From Cognatundibacterium rugosum (GTDB lineage: Bacteria; Pseudomonadota; Gammaproteobacteria; Burkholderiales; Burkholderiaceae_D), in assembly GCF_014284365.1 (NCBI RefSeq), contig NZ_JACOGG010000003.1, positions 248,001 through 312,000 of the forward strand: a stretch of 64,000 nt of DNA, in the 5' to 3' direction. Both the position numbers and the translations under genes were made by a program. The notes under the pieces were generated by a model that saw only the letters and a list, made by a program, of their open reading frames with translations, was not told the origin of the DNA and did no database searches. Position 1 is the stretch's first letter; each line of letters starts with the position of its first letter. Positions 43,133-53,100 of the stretch are shown here, piece after piece.

Positions 43133-44004
43133 TGAGTGATCAACAAGTAATCGCGGCGCGTAATCCGGTTTACCGCAAGCGCCTGTATATGCACAGAGTG
43201 GGGATTTTTCTATCCTCGATCGCGATGGCATTTGGGCTGATATTCCTGATGTGGATTTTGTTCACGTTGATCGTGAAAGGCTTTTCCGCAGTCAATCTGG
43301 CGATGTTTACTGAATCGACGCCGGCGCCTGGCAGCGAAGGTGGTGGTTTGATGAATGCAATCGTCGGTAGTTTTATGATGGTTGGTGCAGCTACGTTGAT
43401 TTCGACACCGATCGGTATTCTGGCGGGTATCTACCTGGCAGAATATGGTGACAAGAGCTGGTTTGGTGGACTCACCCGCTTTGTGACTGACATCATGCTG
43501 TCAGCACCGTCTATCGTAGTTGGCTTATTTGTGTATGCAATCTATGTCGCGAACGTGAAGCATTTTTCCGGCTGGGCGGGCAGTATCGCGATTTCTCTGA
43601 TTGCGATTCCGGTCGTGGTGCGTACCACAGATAATATGCTGGGCCTGGTGCCGGCCAGTTTGCGTGAGGCGGCATTCGCACTCGGTGCACCACGTTGGAA
43701 AGTCGCTTTGCTGGTACGTCTGCGTGCAGTCAAAGCAGGTGTGGTCACCGGTATTTTGTTAGCTGTGGCACGTATTTCCGGTGAAACGGCGCCTTTGCTG
43801 TTCACAGCGCTGAGCAACCAATTCTTTAATGGAAATATGAATAAACCAATGGCGAATTTGCCGGTGGTGATTTACCAGTTTGCTATGAGCCCGTATGAAA
43901 ACTGGCGTGATCTGGCGTGGGCAGGTGCCTTGCTGATTACCTTCAGTGTTCTGGGCCTGAATATTTTATCGCGTACCTTGTTTAACCAAAAGACACAGCA
44001 TTAA
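43132..44004 (+). CDS. pstA: phosphate ABC transporter permease PstA
   Basis: 290 residues and six membrane segments. The EAA loop is [30 protein letters not shown], followed by [15 protein letters not shown], both PstA signatures. It pairs with PstC in the inner membrane. The gene is translationally coupled to pstC and followed 14 bases later by pstB. Confidence 0.95.
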   Translation: MSDQQVIAARNPVYRKRLYMHRVGIFLSSIAMAFGLIFLMWILFTLIVKGFSAVNLAMFTESTPAPGSEGGGLMNAIVGSFMMVGAATLISTPIGILAGIYLAEYGDKSWFGGLTRFVTDIMLSAPSIVVGLFVYAIYVANVKHFSGWAGSIAISLIAIPVVVRTTDNMLGLVPASLREAAFALGAPRWKVALLVRLRAVKAGVVTGILLAVARISGETAPLLFTALSNQFFNGNMNKPMANLPVVIYQFAMSPYENWRDLAWAGALLITFSVLGLNILSRTLFNQKTQH

Positions 44005-44017
44005 TCCGAGCATCGAT

Positions 44018-44797
44018 ATGACAACTACTCAAGCAACTACCCAAAAGAAAGCAATCGAGATCGACGGGCTGAATTTTTACTACGGTGCGACCCGTAGCCT
44101 GCGCGATATCAACCTGAATATTTTCGATAAAAAAGTAACTGCTTTTATCGGTCCTTCGGGTTGCGGTAAATCCACTTTACTGCGTACACTGAATCGCATG
44201 TACGATTTGTACCCAGGCCAGCGCGCTGAAGGCCGCATTGTGTATAACGGTAAAAATATTCTGGATGCAGATCAGGATATCAATTTGCTGCGCGCTAAAG
44301 TCGGCATGGTGTTTCAGAAGCCAACCCCATTCCCGATGTCGGTGTATGACAATATCGCGTTTGGTGTGCGTCTGTACGAAAACCTGTCAAAAGGTGAGAT
44401 GGATGAGCGTGTGGAATGGGCATTGAAAAAAGCCGCGATCTGGACTGAGGTCAAAGACAAACTTAATAAGAGCGGTCTGAGCCTGTCAGGTGGTCAGCAA
44501 CAACGTCTGTGTATCGCTCGCGGTGTCTCGGTGAAACCGGATGTGTTATTGCTGGATGAGCCAACATCTGCGCTCGATCCTATCTCTACCGTCAAAATCG
44601 AAGAGCTGATTAACGAGCTCAAAGAAGAATATACGATTGCTATCGTGACGCACAATATGCAGCAAGCAGCACGCTGCTCTGACTATACTGCTTACATGTA
44701 TCTGGGTGAACTGGTCGAATTTGGTGAGACCGATCATATTTTCATGAACCCGGTTAAAAAAGAAACCCAAGACTATATTACCGGTCGTTTCGGTTAA
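44018..44797 (+). CDS. pstB: phosphate ABC transporter ATP-binding protein PstB
   Basis: 259 residues, the usual size. Walker A is [15 protein letters not shown], the Q-loop is [20 protein letters not shown], the ABC signature is [13 protein letters not shown], Walker B is [13 protein letters not shown] and the H-loop is [14 protein letters not shown]. It hydrolyses ATP to drive phosphate import and, with PhoU, signals phosphate status to PhoR. Confidence 0.97.
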   Translation: MTTTQATTQKKAIEIDGLNFYYGATRSLRDINLNIFDKKVTAFIGPSGCGKSTLLRTLNRMYDLYPGQRAEGRIVYNGKNILDADQDINLLRAKVGMVFQKPTPFPMSVYDNIAFGVRLYENLSKGEMDERVEWALKKAAIWTEVKDKLNKSGLSLSGGQQQRLCIARGVSVKPDVLLLDEPTSALDPISTVKIEELINELKEEYTIAIVTHNMQQAARCSDYTAYMYLGELVEFGETDHIFMNPVKKETQDYITGRFG

Positions 44798-44831
44798 TAC
44801 CATCCAGTGATATGGAATACAGGAGAAAAAA

Positions 44832-45542
44832 GTGACAGGTGAACACTCTTCAAAACAGTACGACATGGATCTGGAAACGATCCGTTCCAAAGTATTACTG
44901 ATGGGCGGTTTGGTAGAAAGCCATTTTCACGACGCGATGTCCTGCTTCAGAACCGGCAATGAACAGCAGGCTGAAGCGGTTATTCAGTCTGATCTGGAAG
45001 TAAATCGCCTCGAAGTCAGCCTTGATGACATGTGTAGCCATCTGATCGTCAAGCGTCAGCCAGCAGCAAACGATCTGCGTACCGTGATGGCGACAGGTAA
45101 AGTGATTACCGATTTGGAGCGGATAGGCGACGAATCGACTAAAATTGCACGTATTGCAAAAGATGCAGCGATTAACCGCCGTAGTCTGCCTATGTTCAGT
45201 GGCTATGAAACAGTGCGCGTGCTGGCAGCGAATGTTGCTGACATGTTGCATAACTCGCTGGATGCGTTTGCGCGTCTGGACGATGCAAAAGCGGTCCAAC
45301 TGATCGCGCAGGATGCCATTATCGACCATGACTTCCGCTCGATTATGCGTAACCTGATTACCTTCATGATGGAAGATCCGAGCACGATTTCATCTTCCCT
45401 GAATGCCTTGTGGGTAGCGAAAGCCATAGAACGTATCGGCGATCATGCGAAGAACATCGCGGAACATACGATATATATCGTTGAAGGCAAAGATATCCGG
45501 CATTCTGATTATGTCGCAACCAAACAAGAGCAAAAGAGCTAA
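44832..45542 (+). CDS. phoU: phosphate-signalling regulator PhoU
   Basis: 236 residues starting at a GTG with AGGAG ten bases before it. It is two three-helix PhoU repeats: LGSLVESHFHDAM-type first half and DDMCSHLIVKRQPAANDLRTVMATGKVITDLERIGDESTKIARIA, repeated as IERIGDHAKNIAEHTIY. Acidic clusters in the E/D-R-I-G-D motifs bind metal clusters. PhoU represses the Pho regulon when phosphate is plentiful by linking PstB to PhoR. Confidence 0.95.
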   Translation: MTGEHSSKQYDMDLETIRSKVLLMGGLVESHFHDAMSCFRTGNEQQAEAVIQSDLEVNRLEVSLDDMCSHLIVKRQPAANDLRTVMATGKVITDLERIGDESTKIARIAKDAAINRRSLPMFSGYETVRVLAANVADMLHNSLDAFARLDDAKAVQLIAQDAIIDHDFRSIMRNLITFMMEDPSTISSSLNALWVAKAIERIGDHAKNIAEHTIYIVEGKDIRHSDYVATKQEQKS

Positions 45543-45549
45543 TTGAGAT

Positions 45550-46236
45550 ATGGCAGCTGACACCACTATTCTGATCGTTGAGGATGAACCGGCTATCGTT
45601 GAGCTGGTCAGCTTTACCCTGCGTGCCGCCGGATGGAATACCTTCGCTGTGAATAACACTGCAGAGGCATGGGAATTTATTCAACGCCGTACACCGCAAC
45701 TGATATTACTGGACTGGATGTTGCCGGATCAAAGCGGCTTGCGTCTGCTGTCTAAAATACGTGGTGACCGTCAGTTCAATGAAATTCCCATCATCATGCT
45801 TACTGCGAAGAGCATGGAAGAAGATAAGATCGCGGGATTGGATCATGGTGCAGATGACTATATCACCAAACCATTTTCACCGCGTGAACTGACTGCGCGG
45901 ATTAAGGCGCTGCTACGCCGTAAGAGCCCTGAACACGCGCAGACTGCACTGACAGCTGGTGCCGTGGTGCTTGATCCGGTCAGCTGCACCGTCAAAATAT
46001 CTGATCAGAAGGTCGATATCGGACATGCGGAATACAAGCTGCTGAAGTTCTTTATGGCGCACCCGGAACGTGTATTTTCACGCAGCCAGTTGCTCGATAA
46101 AGTGTGGGGCGATCATGTCGTGATCGAAGAGCGCACAGTGGACGTACATGTATTACGCCTGCGTAAGGTATTAAAATCCGCCGAATCCTTAATTAAGACG
46201 GTACGCAGTGTAGGCTATATGCTGTCTGAAAAATAA
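45550..46236 (+). CDS. phoB: phosphate regulon response regulator PhoB
   Basis: 228 residues. Receiver domain (1-120): ILIVEDEPAIVELV with the acidic pair, phosphoacceptor Asp in LILLDWMLPDQSG, Lys in DYITKPFSPREL. Winged-helix domain (135-228): HAEYKLLKFFMAHPERVFSRSQLLDKVWGDHVVIEERTVDVHVLRLRKVL. It binds PHO boxes such as the two found upstream of ppk and pstS. Seven bases separate it from phoU. Confidence 0.96.
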   Translation: MAADTTILIVEDEPAIVELVSFTLRAAGWNTFAVNNTAEAWEFIQRRTPQLILLDWMLPDQSGLRLLSKIRGDRQFNEIPIIMLTAKSMEEDKIAGLDHGADDYITKPFSPRELTARIKALLRRKSPEHAQTALTAGAVVLDPVSCTVKISDQKVDIGHAEYKLLKFFMAHPERVFSRSQLLDKVWGDHVVIEERTVDVHVLRLRKVLKSAESLIKTVRSVGYMLSEK

Positions 46237-46240
46237 ATCA

Positions 46241-46275
46241 GTTTACGGCGTGTTCACCATGATCACGCCGTAAAC
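46241..46275 (+). other. large hairpin between phoB and phoR
   Basis: GTTTACGGCGTG (46241-46252) pairs perfectly with CACGCCGTAAAC (46264-46275), and a second imperfect hairpin from GGTCTGATC to GATCACCAGACC follows (about 46306-46343). No U-run. The element probably lowers phoR expression relative to phoB or marks an mRNA processing site. Confidence 0.6.
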
Positions 46276-46375
46276 CCATCAGTTGCGCTGCAAACGCAGC
46301 GGGCTGGTCTGATCAGGCTAAGATCACCAGACCCTCATCTACTATCCTTATTCAATAATAATATCTGGATCCCTT

Positions 46376-47674
46376 ATGTCCCCTCGTCTGATTTTCTGGA
46401 TTTCTAATGTCGTCAGAATTTTTCTGGTGTTGGCTGGAACTGCCCTGGCGGCTTATTTCTGGGGGTTGGTTCCAGGGCTGATTATTGGATTTCTGGTCCT
46501 CCTCACCATGTTTCTGATACAGCTGGTGTATTTGCAGCGACTGGGTGACTGGCTGGATAATCCCAGCAGCTCCCGTTTGCCCGATGGTTCGGGCGCCTGG
46601 ACTGAAGTGTTTTCCCGTTTGTACAAACTGCGTCGTGGCGATGAAAAAAATCAGGCTGAGCTGACTGAATGGCTGGCACGCTTTCGTCAGGCAATGACAC
46701 TGCTGCCGGATGGAGTGGTGATCATGGATGATGTGCTGTTTCTGGAATGGTGCAATCCCGCCGCTGAACATCATCTGGGCCTGAGTCTGAGTCAGGATAA
46801 GGGCATGCGTGTTACCAATCTGGTACGCAGTCCTGAGTTCATGGACTACATTATTTTGGGACGCTATGAAACACCACTGACCCTGTCTTTCCGCGACAGA
46901 AAGCTGATTGCACACATCATCCCGTTTGAAAACCGTCGTCAGATTTTGGTGACGCATGATGTCACTGAGTCTGAACGTATCGACATGATGCGACGCGACT
47001 TTATTGCTAACGCCTCGCATGAGTTGCGCACTCCGCTGACGGTGATTAACGGCTTTCTGGAAATCGCCTCGTTGCAGCCTGATCTCGATATACCAACCCG
47101 TAACGCGCATCTGAAACTGATGTCCGAGCAGGGCGAGCGCATGCAGCGACTGGTTGAAGACATGTTGACGCTGACCCGTCTGGAATCGGTCGACCATTTA
47201 CTGCGCACTGAAGTCGTCAATATGCGCGGCTTACTTGAGCAGATATTGCAGGAAGCGGAAGCGCTGTCTGCCGGGCGTCACCAAATCAGTCTCAGTGTTG
47301 AAGGGCCAGATATTAAAGGCAGCACCGATGAAATTCGCAGTGCACTGACCAATCTGGTCACGAATGCAATTCGTTATACACCGCAGGGTGGGCGTATCGA
47401 AATCTGCTGGCAGAGCGTGGAGCAGGGGGCGAAATTCAGTGTGCGCGACAATGGGATAGGCATTAGTCCCGAGCATATTTCCAGATTGACCGAGCGCTTT
47501 TATCGCGTCGATAAAAGCCGTTCTCGTGAGACCCAGGGCACGGGGCTGGGCCTGGCTATCGTAAAGCATGTGTTATTGCGTCACAATGCACAATTATTTA
47601 TTGAATCAACACCCGAGGTCGGTAGTGTCTTTGCTGTGCAGTTTCCTGGCACAGTCTTGCATCAGTTACACTGA
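46376..47674 (+). CDS. phoR: phosphate regulon sensor histidine kinase PhoR
   Basis: 432 residues. Two hydrophobic segments lie at residues 5-24 and 28-50, followed by the PhoR-specific linker and a PAS domain (about 100-190: LPDGVVIMDDVLFLEWCNPAAEHHLGL). The HisKA box FIANASHELRTPLTVINGFLE has the phosphorylated His; ATP-binding motifs are TNLVTNAIRYTPQGG, VRDNGIGISPEH and TQGTGLGLAIVKH. It phosphorylates PhoB when Pst-PhoU signals low phosphate. The 139-base gap to phoB with hairpins is wider than elsewhere in the operon. Confidence 0.94.
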   Translation: MSPRLIFWISNVVRIFLVLAGTALAAYFWGLVPGLIIGFLVLLTMFLIQLVYLQRLGDWLDNPSSSRLPDGSGAWTEVFSRLYKLRRGDEKNQAELTEWLARFRQAMTLLPDGVVIMDDVLFLEWCNPAAEHHLGLSLSQDKGMRVTNLVRSPEFMDYIILGRYETPLTLSFRDRKLIAHIIPFENRRQILVTHDVTESERIDMMRRDFIANASHELRTPLTVINGFLEIASLQPDLDIPTRNAHLKLMSEQGERMQRLVEDMLTLTRLESVDHLLRTEVVNMRGLLEQILQEAEALSAGRHQISLSVEGPDIKGSTDEIRSALTNLVTNAIRYTPQGGRIEICWQSVEQGAKFSVRDNGIGISPEHISRLTERFYRVDKSRSRETQGTGLGLAIVKHVLLRHNAQLFIESTPEVGSVFAVQFPGTVLHQLH

Positions 47675-47729
47675 ACCAGCATAACGATTTAGTTTGTTGC
47701 TTGCTTTACTTGAATTTAGTTTAAATTTC

Positions 47730-47758
47730 TTGTCGCAAATAGACAGACGGAATAAATA
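47730..47758 (+). promoter_or_regulatory. sigma-70 promoter of the HD-GYP / FIST / hybrid kinase cluster
   Basis: TTGTCG (47730-47735), 17-base spacer, TAAATA (47753-47758). The leader of about 70 bases contains TCCAGACATCTGGA (47801-47814) followed by TTTTTTT, a short terminator-like element just before the ribosome site GAGGA. Confidence 0.45.
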
Positions 47759-47837
47759 CGATACACTCAAAAAAGATTCCTGGTAGTAAAATCAGTGTCA
47801 TCCAGACATCTGGAATTCTTTTTTTGAGGAATATTCG

Positions 47838-48923
47838 ATGGAAATGAATGTTTTGGTGCTGGATGACGCACAGATAAACGTAACCCTGCTGTGTCATTTG
47901 CTACAAAAACTGGACGATTGCCGTTCCATCAGTTTCACGGAGCCTGCAAAAGCATTGAGCTGGTGTGCGGTTCAGGTACCTGATCTGGTGTTGGTGGATT
48001 ACATGATGCCTGAAATGGACGGTGTCGCTTTCATCAGTCATTTTCGCCAGCTGCCAGGCTGTGCCGATATTCCTGTTCTCATGATTACTGCCAACAGTGG
48101 GTTGGAGCTGCGCTATCAGGCGCTTGATGTTGGTGCTACCGATTTCCTGATTAAACCCATTGATCGCATCGAATTTCTGGCCCGTACCAAGAATATGCTG
48201 GCGTTGCGACGCAGTCAGCGTTTTTTGGAAGACAGGGCCAGCTGGCTGAATGTCGAAGTACAAAAAGCGACAGCAGAAATCCGGGCGCGTGAGAGAGAGA
48301 CCATATTGCGTCTGTCACGCGCAGCAGACTCACGCGATCCTGAAACCGGGGCGCACATCATCCGTATGGCAAATTATTCCAAGATCATTGCTGCCAATCT
48401 GGGCTTGTCCACCGACGATCAGCAATTGATACTCGAAGCTGCACCCATGCATGACATTGGCAAGGTGGGTATTCCAGACAGTATTTTGCTCAAGCCAGGT
48501 AAGCTGACGCCAGAAGAGTTCACGATCATGAAGCGCCATTCACGTCTTGGGTATGAAATTCTGGCTGGCAGCTCATCAGAAATGCTGAATGCCGGTGCCG
48601 TGATCGCACTTGCACATCATGAGAAATTTGATGGCAGTGGTTACCCCCAAGGCTTAGTGGGAGACGCGATACCTTTGTTCGCCCGCATCGTTGCTGTATC
48701 CGATGTATTCGATGCACTGACCTCAGAACGGCCCTATAAGGCCGCATGGGAAACTGAACGCGCCCTGCAATTTCTGCGTGAAGGTTCAGGTCAGCATTTC
48801 GATCCCGCCTGCGTCAATGCGTTCATGGCGGGGCTGAGCGAGATTTTGGCAATTAAAAATCAGTATCAGGAAGACTTGTCGCAGCAAAAAGAATTTGGTG
48901 CAGAGTGGGGTATTCAGACTTAA
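47838..48923 (+). CDS. HD-GYP response regulator (cyclic di-GMP phosphodiesterase, RpfG-like)
   Basis: 361 residues. Receiver at 1-125: LVLDDAQINVTLL, phosphoacceptor Asp in LVLVDYMMPEMDG, Lys in DFLIKPIDRIEF. HD-GYP domain at about 155-345: PMHDIGKVGIPDSILLKPGKLTPEE, MKRHSRLGYEIL, ALAHHEKFDGSGYPQGLVGDAIP and SERPYKAAW. The HD and the HHE-x-x-DG-x-GYP signature are complete, so it should hydrolyse cyclic di-GMP. It is the first of three genes (HD-GYP, FIST, hybrid kinase) reading the same way; the last two overlap and the first two are 65 bases apart. Confidence 0.9.
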   Translation: MEMNVLVLDDAQINVTLLCHLLQKLDDCRSISFTEPAKALSWCAVQVPDLVLVDYMMPEMDGVAFISHFRQLPGCADIPVLMITANSGLELRYQALDVGATDFLIKPIDRIEFLARTKNMLALRRSQRFLEDRASWLNVEVQKATAEIRARERETILRLSRAADSRDPETGAHIIRMANYSKIIAANLGLSTDDQQLILEAAPMHDIGKVGIPDSILLKPGKLTPEEFTIMKRHSRLGYEILAGSSSEMLNAGAVIALAHHEKFDGSGYPQGLVGDAIPLFARIVAVSDVFDALTSERPYKAAWETERALQFLREGSGQHFDPACVNAFMAGLSEILAIKNQYQEDLSQQKEFGAEWGIQT

Positions 48924-48988
48924 ACAGGCTGTTGCAATGACAGCACGCAGGAAGCGCAGACAGTCTCGTCTAATGACATGAGGTTACG

Positions 48989-50137
48989 ATGAAAATTGCT
49001 CAGGAAATTTTGTATGGTACACCCGGGACGGAATGGAAGCTGGATGCTGTTTCCGCCATATCGCCGCAATTGGTATTGGTCTTTGCATCGATTTCCCATT
49101 TTGAAAATCCAGACTTTTTAGCTCACTTAAGGCGCTTGCTGCCGGATGCGCAATTACTGGGATGCTCGACCGCTGGTGAAATTTCTGCTCAGGGTGTCAG
49201 TACGCAAACTGTGGTGGTGACAGGGATACGTTTTAACAGCGCGCAGTTTCAGATTGTTAGCGCGACTTTATCCGGTATGGAATATAGTGAGCAGGCGGGC
49301 CGTACTTTGGCCGCCCAGCTGAGTCGGGACGGTTTGCGTGCCGTCAGCGTATTCGGACAAGGCGTCGGTATCAACGGCAGTGCCCTGATCGATGGCATCG
49401 TCGCAGAGCTGGGGCAGGCATTGCCTGTGACGGGTGGCCTAGCGGGTGATAACGGCAGTTTTTCGCGTACCTATACATTAGGTCCGGCCGGTGTCTCAGA
49501 TAACCAAGTCGTCGCCTTAGGCCTGTATGGAAAAAATCTGACGTTCACGCATGGCAGTTATGGGGGTTGGCGTCCTTTTGGTCCTGTGCGTAAGGTGACA
49601 CGTTGTGAGGACAATATACTGTACGAACTGGACGGAGCACCTGCACTCGACATTTATAAAAAATATCTGGGTGATTACGCGGCTGATTTACCCGGTTCAG
49701 GTTTGTTATTTCCATTTGAAATGCTGAGCCATCTGCGCGAATCATTGGGGCAAATACGCACTATATTGGGTATCAATGAGCAGGATGGCAGTCTGATATT
49801 AGCTGGTTCGATTAATCCTGACGGTTATTTGCGACTCATGCATGCGCAAACCAATGAGCTGGTCGATGGTGCAGAAACGGCCGCCAGTGCTGCCTTACCA
49901 AAAGACGCACCAGAAACTGGTCAGGCGCTGGCGATGTTGGTCAGCTGTGTCGGCAGGAAACTGGTGATGGGGGGCCGGGTGGATGAGGAGGTGGAGGTCG
50001 TGCAGGATCTGATGGGGTCGCAAACAGTGATATGCGGTTTTTACTCCAACGGCGAGATTTGTCCCGGCTATCAATTGCAAGTTTGTAGTCTGCATAATCA
50101 AACCATGACCATTAGCTATATGGCTGAAGATATGTGA
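48989..50137 (+). CDS. FIST domain sensory protein
   Basis: 382 residues without a signal peptide. An N-terminal FIST domain (about 20-215: SPQLVLVFASISHFENPDFLAHLRRLLPDAQLLGCSTAGEIS, VSVFGQGVGINGSALIDGI) is followed by FIST_C (about 225-370: YELDGAPALDIYKKYLG, LVSCVGRKLVMG, CGFYSNGEICPG). FIST proteins are sensors of small ligands such as amino acids, often encoded beside signalling enzymes. The last codon overlaps the start of the hybrid kinase, so the two are a probable sensor-kinase pair. Confidence 0.9.
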   Translation: MKIAQEILYGTPGTEWKLDAVSAISPQLVLVFASISHFENPDFLAHLRRLLPDAQLLGCSTAGEISAQGVSTQTVVVTGIRFNSAQFQIVSATLSGMEYSEQAGRTLAAQLSRDGLRAVSVFGQGVGINGSALIDGIVAELGQALPVTGGLAGDNGSFSRTYTLGPAGVSDNQVVALGLYGKNLTFTHGSYGGWRPFGPVRKVTRCEDNILYELDGAPALDIYKKYLGDYAADLPGSGLLFPFEMLSHLRESLGQIRTILGINEQDGSLILAGSINPDGYLRLMHAQTNELVDGAETAASAALPKDAPETGQALAMLVSCVGRKLVMGGRVDEEVEVVQDLMGSQTVICGFYSNGEICPGYQLQVCSLHNQTMTISYMAEDM

Positions 50138-53100
50138 TGACACATAAGCTCACTCAGCGCCAATACAAACGCTTGTTGGGCATTGCGGATGAGGCGCAGT
50201 TGCAGCAACTGCTGCAAGAATTTGAAACCCTGGCGGCAACGACGGATTGTCCGCCCCTGGCAGCGCGTGCATTGCGCGGATTCCGACAGTTTTTTACGCA
50301 GGTAGACGAAGCCTATGTGCAGTCGGATCGTGATCTGGATTTGGGGAAACGCAGTCTGGAGCTGAGCTCCCAGGAGCTGGGGCAGGCAAATGAAACCCTG
50401 CGTGTCGATGCCGATCAGCGCCGTCAGTTACTGAATACCTTGCGCCAGACTGCCAATGATGCACTGGGTCAGCTAGGGCGACAACTCAGCGATGATGATG
50501 CGAGTCTGGAAGGCTTATCGCAGCAATTGTCTATCCTGGTGAATGAATTGCTGACCACCCGCAATGAGTTGCAGGAAGCGATGGCCGACCTGGGTAAACA
50601 GCAATTCGCACTGGATCAGCATGCGATTGTCAGCATTACCGATACTAAAGGCACGCTGATTTACGCGAATGAAAAATTCTGTACCATCAGTCAATATAGT
50701 CCGCAGGAGTTGTTGGGAAAAAATCACCGTATCGTTAATTCTGGCCTGCATAGCAAGGACTTTTTTCAGGCGATGTGGTCGACCATTTTGTCTGGCAAAG
50801 TCTGGCACGGCCAAATCCGGAATGTCGCGAAAGATGGTAGCTTTTACTGGACCAATGCGACCATCGTACCTTTGCTGGATGAAGATCAGCAGCCATATCA
50901 GTTTATTTCCATCCGCACTGACGTGACAGAAGAATTTGCATTGCGCGAAAAGATAGAGTCCAGCCAGGCATTGCTGCAGAATGTGATGAATACTCTGGGT
51001 GAGGGGGTCTATACCGTTGACGCAGAGGGGCTCTGTACCTTCATTAATCCTGAAGCGCAGAATATCTTGGGATGGCAGCTGAACGATATTGTAGGGCAAA
51101 AGCTGGATGCGTTGCTGCAGCCGGTCGCGGCGGAGGGTGATGCTGGCACCGCACTTGCTGCTCAAATCAGTTTGCATCTCGCAGCTGGAAAAGTCTTCCG
51201 TTCTGATCTGACTTTTTTACGGCATAAAACAGGTAAAACCTTTCCCGCCGCGATCGTGATATCACCGATTTTTGAGGAAGGAAAAATTGTTGGTGCGGTC
51301 GGCGCTTTCCAGAATATCTCTGCACGTCTGGCGACAGATCAGGCTTTGCGTGAAAGCGAAATGAAGCAACGCATGTTGCTTGACAACGCGGCCGACGCTG
51401 TTTTCGTTGCAGGTGCGGATGAGAAGTGTACTTACGCTAATGATCTGGTGCTGAGCTTACTTGGGTATCGTCGTGAAGAGTTGATCGGCAGCTCCATTCA
51501 TGATTTGTTTGTGGATGAGCGCGCTGACCCAACTGAGCTGAAATTTATGCGCCAGCTCATGCAAAGTCAGCGTTTGCGGGCAGAAGTCAGGCTTGTCACC
51601 AAACAGGAACATACCGTGCCGGTTGAGCTGAACGCAGCGTTGTTACCGGATGGCAGTATTTATTGTTCTTGCCGCGATATCACCGAACGTCTCGAATTTG
51701 AATCTGCACTGATCAAAGCCAAAGATGGTGCCGAAGCGGCTAACAAAGCCAAGAGTCAGTTCCTCGCGACCATGAGTCACGAGATACGCACACCCATGAA
51801 TGGCATTATAGGAATGACAGAGCTGGCGCTGGACACGCCTTTGCAACCGCAACAGCGCGAATATCTGGAACTGGTGAAGCTGTCTTCCGATGCGTTGCTG
51901 GCGATTATTAACGACATACTCGATTTTTCCAAAATCGAATCTGAAAAAATCACTTTGGAAAAAATCGATTTCCCTATTCGCGACTTGCTCGCCTCATCGC
52001 TCAAGGCGCTGGCGGTGAAAGCAAATGAGAAAAAACTGGAACTGGTGTATCAGATAGATCCGGCTATCCCTGACATACTGATTGGGGATCCTGGCAGGAT
52101 CAGGCAGATTGTGACCAATTTGGTGGGTAATGCGATCAAATTCAGTGAGGCGGGCGAGGTGGTGCTGGAAGTTCGCCTGGTCGCCAGTCATGATAACCAG
52201 GTCGACTTGTTTTTCGCCGTGAGGGATCATGGCATCGGTATTCCACACGACAAACAAGCCAGTATTTTTCAGGCCTTCAGTCAGGCAGATGCTTCGACGA
52301 CACGCAAATATGGGGGGACTGGTTTAGGTCTGACCATCTCCTCGCGCCTGGTACAACGTATGCATGGGAAGCTGGAAGTGCAGAGCGAACCCGGTAAGGG
52401 TAGCAGCTTCTTTTTTACATTGTGTCTGGGGGTGGGGATCGGTACAGAGACCATGCTGGCGCCTGCCAGTCTGCATGGTTTGCGCGTGTTAATCGTCGAT
52501 GACAATGCCATTAACCGACACTTCTTTGAAGATACCCTGATTGCCTGGGGTATGCGGCCTCAGTCAGCAGAAAATGCAGAAGAAGCGCTGCGGCAACTGG
52601 ATGTCGCAGCAGAGCAGCAGCATCCTTTTGAGCTGGTCTTGCTTGATATCTGTATGCCGGAAACGGGCGGTTTTGAACTGGCAGAGCAATTGCGCCATGC
52701 AGATGGCAGTTATGAGCAGAAGATCATCATGTTGTCTTCTGCAGGCGCATACGAACACGCCTGCCGCTGTCGCGAGGTCGGGATACATGATTATGTGAGT
52801 AAGCCGGTCAGTCAGTCCGAACTGTTTCATGCCATTTCCGCCGTGATGTCAGGTATAGACAGGCACGTGTTACCGTCGCCTTCAGTGACGGAACCCGATA
52901 TCAGGCCACTGCAGCCCTTAAAGATTTTGGTAGTGGAGGATAATTCGGTCAATCAGAAACTGGTGATCTCCCTGTTAGAGAAGTGGGGTCATGCCAGTAC
53001 CACCGCTGAAAATGGACTGGTGGCGATAGAGCAGATTTCGCATCAACTATTTGACCTGGTGTTGATGGATATGCAGATGCCTTTGATGGGGGGCATCGAA

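Noticed and set aside
46352-47197. Long antisense frame over phoR
   Set aside because: His/Gln-rich shadow of a well-supported gene.
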